Shown one piece after another: positions 26,565-35,138 of a DNA stretch of 64,000 nt; position 1 is the stretch's first letter; each line of letters opens with the position of its first letter. The stretch covers positions 47,455 through 111,454 of the forward strand of contig JARGNX010000007.1 of assembly GCA_029210045.1 (NCBI GenBank), given 5' to 3'. The translations under genes were made by a program, and so were the position numbers. Under the pieces are notes generated by a model. That model was not told where the DNA came from and searched no databases. It was given only the letters and a program-made list of their open reading frames with translations. Source of the stretch: Coxiellaceae bacterium (GTDB taxonomy: Bacteria > Pseudomonadota > Gammaproteobacteria > Coxiellales > Coxiellaceae).

Positions 26565-27893
26565 TTAGTGGTGTTGAACGTTTATGTCATGTCCGGAATG
26601 GTGATGAACATGGTCACGTACGCAACGGGTTTCACGGATAAAATACACGCTTGTAATGATACCAGTGATGAAACATAGCGGTATAACGATCAATGCGGTG
26701 TGGTATTCGTCTATTGAATAGAGCGGACTACCGTACAGCATGACCGGGTTTTTCTTCCACATGTGATCGATGATAATACCCACAAGCGGTTGTAGAATAA
26801 TACCGCCACCCACCACAGCCATATTATTAAAGCCGGCGGCGGTGCCCATTACGGTATCGTGATTATTGTCTAGGACTAACCCAAAGGTAATCACTTGAGA
26901 TGATGCTGATACCCCAAATAGCAGTAGCATGATGGATAGCAACCACTTTGGTAAATCAGGGATATATAGCATGGCTATGCTGCTGACTAAACCAATGACC
27001 GCCAATATGACCAGTGGGCGGCAGCGTCGTTGGATACGGTTCGACCACCAACCAGCAATGGGGCTGGCAATACCAATAGCAATCCAAACTAATGAGGTGA
27101 GCGCAGTGGCTGCAGTCATTGACACGTTATAGGCGCGGGCTAAGAATGATGGCCCCCACAACGTAGCAAATACTGAGATTGGTGCCCAACAACAAAAGGC
27201 ATAGAGTGCGATCCACCAGGTTTGGCCATTGCGGCATACGCGCTTTAACCCTTTCAGTACGCCGACACTGGGAATAGGTTTGGGTTTGGTAACCGATTTA
27301 TTGTCAGGATAGTCACGTACTACGGCATACATGATGATGGCTAGTACAATGCCGATAGCAGACAGCCAGAAGGTGGTGTGGCGCCAGCCAATTTTATCGA
27401 CCATCGCGGCTATTGGTGCCTCACCAATAACGGCGCCGGCACAGCCTAAGAATTGAATCAATCCAGTAAAAAAGGCAAAGCGGCTGGGTGGATACCAGCG
27501 AGCGGCTATTAGTAATGCACCAATAAAAGCAAACGAAGCCGTGAATCCGGTTAAAAAACGTGCAATGCTGGCGATATAAATATTGCTGGCATAGCCGAAA
27601 ATGAGGCCTGAAAATGCACACAGCAAGGTGTTGAGTGCTAATAGGCGGCGAGGGCCAATACGGTCATACAACAAGCCTGCGGGAATTTGCATTGGGGAAT
27701 AGCCGTAAAAGAACAGTGACGCCATGATGCCAAGTCCACGGGCATCGACTGAGAAGCTGCTCATTAATTGCTGCGTCATTGCAGACGGCATTACGCGTAG
27801 CGCAAACTCGTAAATAGTAAAGGACGACGCCAACACAAAAACAAGCATTGCGTAGAACTTAGGGAATTTAGAACTGATCTTTGAAATAGCCAT
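26565..27893 (-). CDS. MFS transporter, Pht-like
   Basis: 442 residues, 12 hydrophobic segments. 'YEFALRVMPSAMTQQL' near residue 28 and 'PAGLLYDRIGPRRLL' near 71 fit the proteobacterial Pht-like group, which in Legionella takes up amino acids or nucleosides in the phagosome. The substrate cannot be read from sequence. The C-terminus is His-rich ('HVHHHSGHDINVQHH'). Confidence 0.75.
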   Translation of the reverse strand: MAISKISSKFPKFYAMLVFVLASSFTIYEFALRVMPSAMTQQLMSSFSVDARGLGIMASLFFYGYSPMQIPAGLLYDRIGPRRLLALNTLLCAFSGLIFGYASNIYIASIARFLTGFTASFAFIGALLIAARWYPPSRFAFFTGLIQFLGCAGAVIGEAPIAAMVDKIGWRHTTFWLSAIGIVLAIIMYAVVRDYPDNKSVTKPKPIPSVGVLKGLKRVCRNGQTWWIALYAFCCWAPISVFATLWGPSFLARAYNVSMTAATALTSLVWIAIGIASPIAGWWSNRIQRRCRPLVILAVIGLVSSIAMLYIPDLPKWLLSIMLLLFGVSASSQVITFGLVLDNNHDTVMGTAAGFNNMAVVGGGIILQPLVGIIIDHMWKKNPVMLYGSPLYSIDEYHTALIVIPLCFITGIITSVYFIRETRCVRDHVHHHSGHDINVQHH

Positions 27894-27958
27894 AGGTGTC
27901 GAGTATATGGATATCTGTAGGCCAGGGCAAGTGATTGATATCTGTACTTATCTGGTGC

Positions 27959-28024
27959 CTTAAGTGCACTTAATGATCATTTAAGTATTAATTTAATGCT
28001 TGGTTAAGGCAGTTCGAATATATT
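27959..28024 (+). promoter_or_regulatory. PmrA-box-like sites of the gene at 28072
   Basis: Half-sites of the TTAA type occur at 27959 (CTTAAG), 27969 (CTTAAT), 27980 (TTTAAG), 27992 (TTTAAT) and 28003 (GTTAAG), nearly one per helical turn. The last pair has the 5-nt gap and stands 10 nt before TATATT (28019-28024), the same geometry as the other copies. The extra half-sites upstream may add occupancy. Confidence 0.6.
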
Positions 28025-28071
28025 AGTTTAATGATAAATACTAATAACTGTTGTAGATAAGAGAGAAGAAT

Positions 28072-28815
28072 ATGTCACGTAAATCCCCCCCTGATTTATA
28101 TGGTCCAGCACCGGATATTGCGCTTTTTACTACTGATCGAATTGCGACACTAGCATCATTAAGAAGAGTCCAACAAGAGAACCCTGACAAGCAGGTAGTT
28201 ATGCTTGTGTCAGGAAAGTGTGCGCCCGTTTTGTTCGAATCTTCAGACGTTAGAGCGCTTATTCAACGGGCTGATGCAGCTGAAGCGCTTTTAGCAGCTC
28301 AAGCGGTAGAGGCGGCTCGTAACGGTATTGCTGATATATCCACTTGGCTTCCAGCGGCTTCAGCTGCTGCTCCAACGGCTACGGCTACTCCAGAGGCTTC
28401 AGTAGCTGACCACACTGACGAAGAGCTTTTTGCTTTAGCCTTGGGTGGACAAGGAGGGAGTAATCTTGGCAGTATTGACGATGAAATTGTGGCTTTGCTT
28501 CTAGATGACAAGTCCGATACACCTGCTGCTGCTAAGCCTGTTGAAAGTGAGTCGGAGGCGATTTTGCGACGCCGACAGGCTGCTTTAGATGCAGGGAAAA
28601 AAGACCTGGCTGAATATAAGCGAACCCAGGCTGAGCGGTTTAAGCCTAAGCTTACTGCGTTGACTCCTTCTCGGGTTGTTAATGAGGGGGGCAATAGGTA
28701 TACGGTTTTTGTTGCTAGGCCATCTGCAGCTGTTCCTAAAGGTAGTAACAAAGACGTCCCTACTGCCGGTCGTCGGGATGGTATTACGAATCCATCTAAG
28801 CGCCGCCGCCGCTAG
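28072..28815 (+). CDS. Unknown effector-like protein with basic tail
   Basis: 247 residues, without signal peptide or membrane segment. Rich in Ala and Asp, with a low-complexity centre (residues 90-130). Residues 175-215 are charged and helical. The end 'NPSKRRRR' looks like a nuclear localisation signal. I recognise no domain. The PmrA-box-like promoter and the tail suggest a secreted protein acting in host nuclei. AGAGAAG precedes the ATG by a normal distance. It stands alone between two divergent or unrelated units. Confidence 0.6.
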   Translation: MSRKSPPDLYGPAPDIALFTTDRIATLASLRRVQQENPDKQVVMLVSGKCAPVLFESSDVRALIQRADAAEALLAAQAVEAARNGIADISTWLPAASAAAPTATATPEASVADHTDEELFALALGGQGGSNLGSIDDEIVALLLDDKSDTPAAAKPVESESEAILRRRQAALDAGKKDLAEYKRTQAERFKPKLTALTPSRVVNEGGNRYTVFVARPSAAVPKGSNKDVPTAGRRDGITNPSKRRRR

Positions 28816-28900
28816 ATTTTTGTGGCCGCTTGGTGACCCAGGTTGACATTTTGTTACAGGGGTTTACCATTGCGGTTATGCCGATTGAATTGGAGACTAT

Positions 28901-29401
28901 ATGAAGCTGTATTGCATGCGTCACGGTGAAGCTTTGCCGGGTGCCGAAGACGCAGAGCGCCCTTTGTCAGATAAAGGGCGTGAGGACGTTGGTAATATTG
29001 CTGCTCACCTTGCGTGTTGTAATATAAAGGCTGATCATATTATGTCCAGCTGTCGTCTGCGGGCGGTGCAAACGGCTGATATTATGGCTAAGTCCATGGG
29101 TATTGGCCAAACAACGCAATGCAATTGCGGCCTAGATGAGATGGATCCTGTCGCTCAAATGGTAGAAAATATTCGCCAATGGCACGACGATACGTTATTG
29201 GTGAGCCACTTACCGTTTTTATCTAAGCTGGTTAGCGCTTTGGTTTTAAATGATGAATTCCAACCAATTATTAATTTCGCGCCGGGCTCAATTATTTGCC
29301 TGCATCAATTTGAAGGCCAGCTATGGAACGTTTCGTGGCTGTTAAAGCCAACCATCGTACCAGCCCAATGTGCTGGTGATAAATCGGCCAATATGTTTTG
29401 A
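28901..29401 (+). CDS. sixA: Phosphohistidine phosphatase SixA
   Basis: 166 residues of the histidine phosphatase superfamily. 'LYCMRHGEA' (3-11) holds the phospho-accepting His in the RHG motif, 'RPLSDKGRED' follows, 'SSCRLRAVQTADIM' supplies the second Arg, and 'LLVSHLPFLSKL' the second catalytic His. SixA removes phosphate from His in phosphotransfer proteins (ArcB, PTS-Ntr). GGAG lies 5 nt before the ATG. The next gene starts inside its stop codon. Confidence 0.88.
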   Translation: MKLYCMRHGEALPGAEDAERPLSDKGREDVGNIAAHLACCNIKADHIMSSCRLRAVQTADIMAKSMGIGQTTQCNCGLDEMDPVAQMVENIRQWHDDTLLVSHLPFLSKLVSALVLNDEFQPIINFAPGSIICLHQFEGQLWNVSWLLKPTIVPAQCAGDKSANMF

Positions 29402-29826
29402 TCCGGCTGCGCAGTGCGCGGTCGTTTTTTTTAGTTTCCTCCTTATTAACTTTTGCTCTACTGCTGGCTATTGCTCAAAGCACATGGCCGTGGTGGTTTC
29501 AGCTGATGACAGCTGTTATCTCGGTTGTTTGTTGGCTGCATTTTCAATTGATGCATAGCTGGCGTATAGGGCCAACAGCGGTGGTCGCGCTCATGTTGGA
29601 TAGTCAGGGCGATCTTTGGTTGAGGCTGCGAAGCAGGCGCTTGGTTCGTCACCAATGCTTGCGTGGCTCTTGTATTACCGGGGGGCTGGCGTGCATATTT
29701 TACTTAAATGAACGCACTGGGTGTGGGCGGTGGTTGCTGTTGAGTATGGCGGCACTGTCTCCGTTGCAGCGTAGTCATCTGATTTGGAAGATAAGATTTA
29801 GTTTATCAGATATATCAATAGGCTAG
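29398..29826 (+). CDS. YgfX/CptA-like membrane protein
   Basis: 142 residues starting from a TTG that overlaps the sixA stop (TTGA). Two hydrophobic segments near the N-terminus (around 10-27 and 33-52) are followed by a soluble part with 'LDSQGDLWLRLRSRRLV', the pattern of the YgfX (CptA toxin-like) family. In E. coli ygfX pairs with sdhE; no sdhE is seen here. The TTG start is the only one that keeps both hydrophobic segments. Confidence 0.6.
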   Translation: MIRLRSARSFFLVSSLLTFALLLAIAQSTWPWWFQLMTAVISVVCWLHFQLMHSWRIGPTAVVALMLDSQGDLWLRLRSRRLVRHQCLRGSCITGGLACIFYLNERTGCGRWLLLSMAALSPLQRSHLIWKIRFSLSDISIG

Positions 29827-29858
29827 CATCAGAAATGACAATACTCCTAAGGTGGTGA

Positions 29859-29891
29859 TTTAAGGTTTGCTAAAGGTTGGCTCTATATAAT
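29859..29891 (+). promoter_or_regulatory. PmrA-box-like promoter of the OTU-like gene
   Basis: TTTAAG (29859-29864), 5 nt, CTAAAG (29870-29875; one change from consensus), 10 nt, then a perfect TATAAT (29886-29891). The ATG follows 41 nt later. Confidence 0.6.
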
Positions 29892-29931
29892 AGTGTCAGG
29901 TTGCGAAACTGATTGAATTAAGAGGTGCTAT

Positions 29932-30942
29932 ATGTCAACACATACACAGTCGCTAGATGTTCTGCATAAATTAGGTGTGACTGATGCCCAGGTAAGAAAT
30001 CTGTCAGATATACAATTTCAATTGTTATTAGGTCAGCAGTTACGACAAATGGTATTGATGCATTTAAAAGAAGGCCATGGTCCAGTGGCAAATGCATTTC
30101 GCAGAGAATTCTTTTATGTTCAAGAGGCGTTAAAAGATTCAGATCCTTCCTATCGCAGTATTGATGCTTACATTCAAAACAGATCTCAAGCGGTGTTTGG
30201 AGATCATGTGATGATGGCGGTGGTTGGTGAAATGCTAGCAGTGTCGCTTGATGTGAACTTTAGAAAAGGTGGCCAGCTGCAAAATACGGCGTCTGTTTAT
30301 ACGGCGGGTGATAGCCGACCACAGATTACTGTTGATAATGATAATAACACTCATTTTTCATTTAAAGGTCGAGCTTCAGGTGCTGGTAACAATTGTTTAT
30401 TTCATTCTGTAGCAAGAGCGTTGCGTGAAGATGCGGCGCCGGCGCTACCGCCTGTTCCAGTACAGCCAGTGGCTGCTGTTTCTGCTCCTGTATCGGAAGT
30501 GGTGGGCTCTACTTTGGCAGTGTCTCCTGATGAGTCACTCAGTGAGTTTGCGAAAGATGCTTATGCTGCAGGTGCAGATAATGATGCAGAAATGAATACT
30601 ACGATCTCAGAACTTGAAAAAGCAACGCATGAATTGAATCGTTTAAAAATAGCGGTAGGCATCGCTTCCTTTAAGGGCAGCAGTGACGGAAAGTCATTAG
30701 CAGAGTGTCAACAGGCATTAATTGGTGCGTTAAAGGAAATGGCTGAGCCGGTTCGAGCAGACGAGCTCAATCGACTTGTAGAGCATAATGGCAGAGGGCG
30801 CGGTCCTGTATTGGCAGCATTTGGCTATAAGGATGTGGTGTTGTCATCGGCTCGTGATGCGGTGGTTACGAGCGCTGCTCGTAAGCGACAACAAGAGCAG
30901 CTGGTTGCGGTGTCGCCAGCTGTAGTCTCTCCAGCGGCTTAA
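29932..30942 (+). CDS. OTU-like cysteine protease candidate, permuted order
   Basis: 336 residues. 'GAGNNCLFHSVARAL' (150-164) matches the OTU catalytic-Cys motif (GDGNCLF-R/H-S), giving C155. Instead of following it, the segment that normally comes last precedes it: 'VMMAVVGEMLAVSLDV' (93-108), then 'ITVDNDNNTHFSF' (132-144), which resembles the OTU strand with the catalytic His (DNHY-type), giving H141. The fold would be circularly permuted, as I recall for one Escherichia OTU. OTU enzymes cleave ubiquitin chains. The C-terminal part is Ala/Val-rich linker and helices. No signal peptide; AAGAGGT precedes the ATG. Confidence 0.6.
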   Translation: MSTHTQSLDVLHKLGVTDAQVRNLSDIQFQLLLGQQLRQMVLMHLKEGHGPVANAFRREFFYVQEALKDSDPSYRSIDAYIQNRSQAVFGDHVMMAVVGEMLAVSLDVNFRKGGQLQNTASVYTAGDSRPQITVDNDNNTHFSFKGRASGAGNNCLFHSVARALREDAAPALPPVPVQPVAAVSAPVSEVVGSTLAVSPDESLSEFAKDAYAAGADNDAEMNTTISELEKATHELNRLKIAVGIASFKGSSDGKSLAECQQALIGALKEMAEPVRADELNRLVEHNGRGRGPVLAAFGYKDVVLSSARDAVVTSAARKRQQEQLVAVSPAVVSPAA

Positions 30943-30981
30943 GGTTTTCAATCCAGAATTACAGTGAGCAATGTAATACGC

Positions 30982-31015
30982 AAAAAAGGCAGGTCAACAG
31001 CGACCTGCCTTTTTT
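30982..31015 (+). terminator. Rho-independent terminator of the OTU-like gene
   Basis: AAAAAAGGCAGGTC (30982-30995) and GACCTGCCTTTTTT (31002-31015) are perfect arms with a 6-nt loop. It would work in both directions. Confidence 0.92.
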
Positions 31016-31065
31016 GTTTGTACTATAATGGCTAGCACTGAGCCAATTACATGCTGGAGCTGACC

Positions 31066-31875
31066 ATGGAATACTCGATAAGACCTAAGACTGTCATCGC
31101 TGTCACGGTGCTACTGGCTATCATTACTGTGGCTTATTGCCTTTACTTTCTGTTTGGTTCACATCTTCTTCCGGGTGAGCAGCTGGGTGCCTATCGTTAC
31201 AATGTGCTATTTGCTTTATACGTCATGTTTTTATTTTTATACGGGTTCTGTACCGGTCGGTCTTGGGTATTGCACCTCTTTGTGGTGTTGTCGGTGATCA
31301 GTATTGTGGCATCGATTATCGTCTCATTTTTGGCAGGCTTTTCAATAACGCTGTGGATAGTGTTGGTAGTTATTGCGCTAAAACTATTGATTGCTCTAGC
31401 GCTTTATGGTCAATCAAGTCGTGAATGGTTTAATGCTTGCAAACAATTGCGTGTACAGCGTGCTAATGCGGGTGTTAATGGTGGCGCGATCGTTTGGGTT
31501 ATCTGTATTAGTGTGTTTGTTTCTATATTTTGGTACGGCTATTGCCTTGTGACTATTTCAACAGTGGTCTTTGAGCGGTCGCTGGTTAAAAGTTCTATGT
31601 ATGCGCCGCGTGTTGCAAAGGTTATATGTCATCGCTTTTTAAATAGTTCTAAATTGGCGCCGCGTATGCAGGACGCTCGTATCGATCAAGCGCGTTGTGA
31701 AAAATTGATGCCACGACAAGTCAAGCGTTGCTATAACCATCTCGCGCCGATGATGCCAAAGGTTATGAAAAAAAACGACTACCTGTATTGGATGCGTAAA
31801 GTAGGTCAATGCAGTGGTAAGGTTTTTTATAAAAGATACCTTGCGAAACCTAAGCGTCATCGCTCAATGATTTAA
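31066..31875 (+). CDS. Unknown membrane protein
   Basis: 269 residues from the ATG at 31066, chosen because GGAG stands 6 nt before it rather than the in-frame ATG at 31051. Four or five hydrophobic segments fill residues 8-105 and about 140-165. The C-terminal 100 residues are basic and hold four Cys ('DQARCEKLMPRQVKRCY'), presumably on one face of the membrane. No family recognised. A TATAAT at about 31023 sits just behind the preceding terminator. Its end overlaps the convergent tspO by 12 nt. Confidence 0.6.
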   Translation: MEYSIRPKTVIAVTVLLAIITVAYCLYFLFGSHLLPGEQLGAYRYNVLFALYVMFLFLYGFCTGRSWVLHLFVVLSVISIVASIIVSFLAGFSITLWIVLVVIALKLLIALALYGQSSREWFNACKQLRVQRANAGVNGGAIVWVICISVFVSIFWYGYCLVTISTVVFERSLVKSSMYAPRVAKVICHRFLNSSKLAPRMQDARIDQARCEKLMPRQVKRCYNHLAPMMPKVMKKNDYLYWMRKVGQCSGKVFYKRYLAKPKRHRSMI

Positions 31876-32337
31876 AAACCACAAACTAGCATTAAGTAGC
31901 GTGGCGAAGCTGACCCATAGCCAGTAGGGTATCAATAGCCAGGCAGCTGATTTACTGCTACGAAAACTAACTATCATGGTCCAACCAATCGTCAGCCAGA
32001 GAATGGCGATATCAATCAGTGCCCAACCAATTGCTTGACCAACAAAGAAAATAAATGACCAAGCAAAGTTAAACGCAAGCTGTAAAATATACACCTTAAC
32101 AGCGCCAGGGTGTGTATGGCGATTGTGCCATAATAAGCCGCCGGATATACCTATCATGATATAAAGCAGTGTCCACATGGGGCCAAAAATCCAGGCAGGT
32201 GGTTGATACCAAGGTTTGTGTAATGTGATATACCATGTATTGACATGTGTAGCGCTCGCCCAGCCGGAAAGCCCTGAGATAATTAAACAAATCACAACCC
32301 ATACAAGGCAGCTTAGCGCTAATTTTTTTTTATTCAT
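31864..32337 (-). CDS. tspO: TspO/MBR-family protein
   Basis: 157 residues, five membrane helices. 'WYITLHKPWYQPPAWIFGP' (35-53) and 'WTLLYIMIGISGGLLW' (55-70) are the hallmark loop and helix of the translocator-protein family, and 'QLAFNFAWSFIFF' lies in the third helix. TspO binds tetrapyrroles and sterols; in bacteria it is linked to porphyrin metabolism and stress. Confidence 0.93.
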   Translation of the reverse strand: MNKKKLALSCLVWVVICLIISGLSGWASATHVNTWYITLHKPWYQPPAWIFGPMWTLLYIMIGISGGLLWHNRHTHPGAVKVYILQLAFNFAWSFIFFVGQAIGWALIDIAILWLTIGWTMIVSFRSSKSAAWLLIPYWLWVSFATLLNASLWFLNH

Positions 32338-32351
32338 GAGAGTCCCTTCAA

Positions 32352-33296
32352 TTACGTTGGTTTTATAGCGGTGACGGTGGGGAACATATGTGCTCTGTCA
32401 GGTAAAAAAGTTAATTGTTCAAATCCAGCATCGGTGAGTTGTTGTTTGGTGGTGGCTGTTGAGCGAAAACATTGCCATTTGGCTTGTAATGTATCGAGGT
32501 AAACCGCTTTCTGTTTCAGTCCATCGCTTATATTTATTTTATCCAAATCCCATTCGCAGTTGTCACATAGATGCGGGGGTGGCGTGACATAACTGGTTAC
32601 TAATTTTCCGCCAGGTTTTAATGCTTTATAAAATTGGCGATAGAGATCAGTGACTTTGTCATCGTCTGGCTCGTAAATATTTAAGCCGTTGCTCGACAGT
32701 AGATCAAAGCGATTTTCAATATTCAAGTGCCAAGCATCGGTCTGTTGTGTTTCAACAAACCGCGCAATGCCTTGTTTCTCGGCAAGTAGTTTTGCATCGT
32801 GTAATGTTTCAGGGTCGTAATCCAAGCCAGCTAACGTGATGTCAGTAATGCCCTTATAATTCAAATACAGTAACTCACCCAGTAAACCGCATGGCACAGA
32901 AGCGAGTACAGCGCCATTTTTTACCGCCATTTGGTTTTGTTGTAAAAAGATTTCAAAACGTTGTTGCGTAGCTAATAAAATCGGAGAGTTAAGTAGAAAT
33001 GTTTCCATTTCGCTAAATGGTTCACCGGCATTGTTTTTGCCCGATTTTTTTCCACGCCATGGAAAGGTCAGCATGTAATGAGTCCAAAAGCCATTAATGC
33101 CTTGGTTGATAATTAAAAAGCGGCCAAAATCAAATTCACTCAGTTGCTGTAAATAATCGAGTCGTTGCTCAACAGTCGCTTCACTGGTGTCGCCGTTGCT
33201 TTTAATTTTTTCAGCTAAAGCGTCCATAGCTTGCTGTAAGCATCCATCACCGTTGTGGTGTGATATTAACCGGTCGCTATCTAATGGCTCGGACAT
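32352..33296 (-). CDS. SAM-dependent class I methyltransferase
   Basis: 314 residues. The SAM-binding core runs from 'VLASVPCGLLGELLYL' (motif I, near residue 133) over 'LAGLDYDPETLHDAKLLAEK' (motif II, acidic residue) to 'RFDLLSSNGLNIYEPDD' and 'ALKPGGKLVTSYV' (motif IV/V). Substrate unknown. Its first codons lie inside direct repeat A. A matching start (MSEPLDS, but GTG) survives behind the intact gltX at 52.1 kb, so this gene once followed gltX. Confidence 0.85.
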   Translation of the reverse strand: MSEPLDSDRLISHHNGDGCLQQAMDALAEKIKSNGDTSEATVEQRLDYLQQLSEFDFGRFLIINQGINGFWTHYMLTFPWRGKKSGKNNAGEPFSEMETFLLNSPILLATQQRFEIFLQQNQMAVKNGAVLASVPCGLLGELLYLNYKGITDITLAGLDYDPETLHDAKLLAEKQGIARFVETQQTDAWHLNIENRFDLLSSNGLNIYEPDDDKVTDLYRQFYKALKPGGKLVTSYVTPPPHLCDNCEWDLDKINISDGLKQKAVYLDTLQAKWQCFRSTATTKQQLTDAGFEQLTFLPDRAHMFPTVTAIKPT

Positions 33297-33373
33297 CCTT
33301 GTGATTCCTTGGTGTTATGGTGACGCAATAAACTTAATCGCTTGTTGCAAGCGTTGCAAGACTTTTTCACGGC
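33277..33373. repeat. Direct repeat A: gltX 3' end plus methyltransferase start
   Basis: 97 nt aligning without gaps to 52084-52180 at 88 identical positions (9 differences). On the minus strand it reads the last codons of a glutamyl-tRNA synthetase ('REKVLQRLQQAIKFI', then ASP and stop), a short spacer with AAGGA, and the methyltransferase start. The rest of gltX is absent here. Together with repeat B it brackets the 18.7-kb accessory block. Confidence 0.9.
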
Positions 33374-33424
33374 AATGTGAATCGTGTTGAATTAATAAGG
33401 GGGCATATCTTTGACGAAAACTTA

Positions 33425-33441
33425 TTTAATACTCGTTTAAT
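33425..33441 (+). promoter_or_regulatory. PmrA-box-like sites before the flavoprotein remnant
   Basis: TTTAAT-N5-TTTAAT, perfect half-sites with the same 11-bp period as the effector promoters. No convincing -10 hexamer stands 10 nt further on (TGGATA), so this may be a decayed or chance site. Confidence 0.3.
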
Positions 33442-33516
33442 GAAATACGTTTGGATAACTAAATGCACATTTAGTATCATATTTAACCGATAGTGAAGAC
33501 GGTGTAAGAATTAAGT

Positions 33517-33800
33517 ATGAGATCTTCAAGTAAGCCCATTGTTCCAGTCGTGGTAGTAGGCGCAGGTGGGTTGGTAGCCGCAATGGCATTAGCTAAAAAA
33601 GGCTTACCCGTTGTTTTGATTGAAAAACGAGAGCATTACACGTTATCGCATAAGATAGTTGAGCCAGGCTCAGATTTACAGGACTAAATCGATATTGTGA
33701 CAAAGGGAAAGTTAGCTCCCTTGGTGCGTGAACAATACAAGGATCGCGCCAATCGCATGATGGATTTCCTTTATTCAAATTTTTGCGACATATATGAACC
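33517..33800 (+). pseudogene. FAD-dependent oxidoreductase remnant
   Basis: The ATG at 33517 opens a frame with a typical dinucleotide-binding fold ('VVVVGAGGLVAAMALAKKG', then 'VVLIEKRE'). It stops at TAA 33685-33687 after 56 residues. The same frame goes on with protein-like sequence ('TKGKLAPLVREQYKDRANRM') up to the convergent ATPase gene. Family members have 350-500 residues, so it is broken by a stop codon and truncated. Function of the ancestor unknown (monooxygenase-like). Confidence 0.65.
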
Positions 33801-33807
33801 ACCCCTG

Positions 33808-35037
33808 CTAAAGATAATTTGCGGGGAGTTGGAATATGTTAGGACTGAGCCATCTTGCTTGTGATGATTGGTTGATGAGTATACCAAAGTCGCATGGGTT
33901 GTCTTTTATGAATCCTTCTAGGTGCCGCAATTGTTTTGGTTGGAAGGTTGACCCATATTTAATCTCTATAGGAATAACTCCAAACGGACCTTCCATAATA
34001 AGGTCAATTTCTGCACCTGATCGAGTACGATAATAATAGGTTGACCAGTGAGTGAGTAATGTTGCTTGCAAACCTTTAATAATTTCTTCGATGATAAAGC
34101 CCTCAAAGGATGCGCCAACAATCGGATCAGTCAGCAAGCGTTTTGTGTTGGTAATGCCAAGTAGACTGTGCAGTAAGCCGGTGTCACGAATGTGGCCTTT
34201 TGGCATCTTTACAATAGATTTTGATGTGGATTTTTCATAGCTAGGAAGAGCGCGCCATAAAAAAGTACCTTCGGCAATGTTTAAAAATTCACGTATAGAG
34301 CTAGCACTCACCTCTAATGCGCGAGCAATATCTGATTTATTTAAGATAGTGCCCGATAGCTTGCAGAGCATGGATAAAAATCGTTGGTAGGCAACTCGGT
34401 TTAAGCGCGGGAATAAATTAGCAACATCTCTATTAATATAGGTGCTTTCATAGTTCTCCATCCATAGGTGATAAAATTCGTCAGAATCATTCAGTGCTGG
34501 CTCAGGGTAGCCGCCTTTGTACCAGGCTGTTTGTACTTGCTGCAGTGATAGCGTAGCCTCACCTAATTCATCGAGACGATGTCTTGCAAATTGCTTGTCT
34601 GCAAGCATGTCATACAACGGACTTGGTGGTGCTGCAAATAATTCATTTGTTTTAAGTGTTCCAAGTTCTACTATGGCAACACGGCCTGCTAAGCTTTCGG
34701 ATACATTTTTTAAAAGATCAGGACTGCTTGAGCCGGTAAGCAAGAATCGTCCTTTGGTTTGGCGATCTTGGTCAATGACTCCCCGGAGAGTTTCAAATAA
34801 TTTGGGTAGGCGCTGAGCTTCATCAATAATGATGTGCTGGGAGCTTTGTTGAAAGAAGAATTCCGTATCATGATCAATGAGGTTGTAGTCGGTTGATTTT
34901 TCCAAATCCAGGTATTGCCAGTCGGGCCTTAATGCTTTTGTGAGTGTTGTTTTTCCAGTTTGACGGGCGCCAAGTAGGACAACGGCTGGAAACATTGTCA
35001 TTAATCTATTGATTTTATTGTATAAATTTCTTTTCAT
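33808..35037 (-). CDS. AAA_14/DUF4143 ATPase
   Basis: 409 residues. Walker A GARQTGKT (23-30), Walker B 'HIIIDEAQRL', sensor-like 'FLLTGSSSPDLL', a helix-turn-helix-like part ('NKSDIARALEVSASSIREFL') and the DUF4143 tail 'YYRTRSGAEIDLIMEGPFG' with 'IPIEIKYG'. Unlike the three other ATPases of the window, no clear palindrome array precedes it; TACATGTA at about 35071 is the only short palindrome I see. Confidence 0.85.
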   Translation of the reverse strand: MKRNLYNKINRLMTMFPAVVLLGARQTGKTTLTKALRPDWQYLDLEKSTDYNLIDHDTEFFFQQSSQHIIIDEAQRLPKLFETLRGVIDQDRQTKGRFLLTGSSSPDLLKNVSESLAGRVAIVELGTLKTNELFAAPPSPLYDMLADKQFARHRLDELGEATLSLQQVQTAWYKGGYPEPALNDSDEFYHLWMENYESTYINRDVANLFPRLNRVAYQRFLSMLCKLSGTILNKSDIARALEVSASSIREFLNIAEGTFLWRALPSYEKSTSKSIVKMPKGHIRDTGLLHSLLGITNTKRLLTDPIVGASFEGFIIEEIIKGLQATLLTHWSTYYYRTRSGAEIDLIMEGPFGVIPIEIKYGSTFQPKQLRHLEGFIKDNPCDFGILINQSSQARWLSPNIFQLPANYL

Positions 35038-35138
35038 GCAAATTCCACGGGTAGATCATCAAATTTACATGTATTTTAATGCGCTCAGTGATTTCTGTAA
35101 AGGATTTCACACAAAGCCTTGAGCTGCCCCCTTTTATT

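Noticed and set aside
28299-28751. 150-codon frame on the minus strand
   Set aside because: Shadow of the Ala-rich effector-like gene: the composition keeps the reverse frame open. No ribosome site or protein-like pattern.
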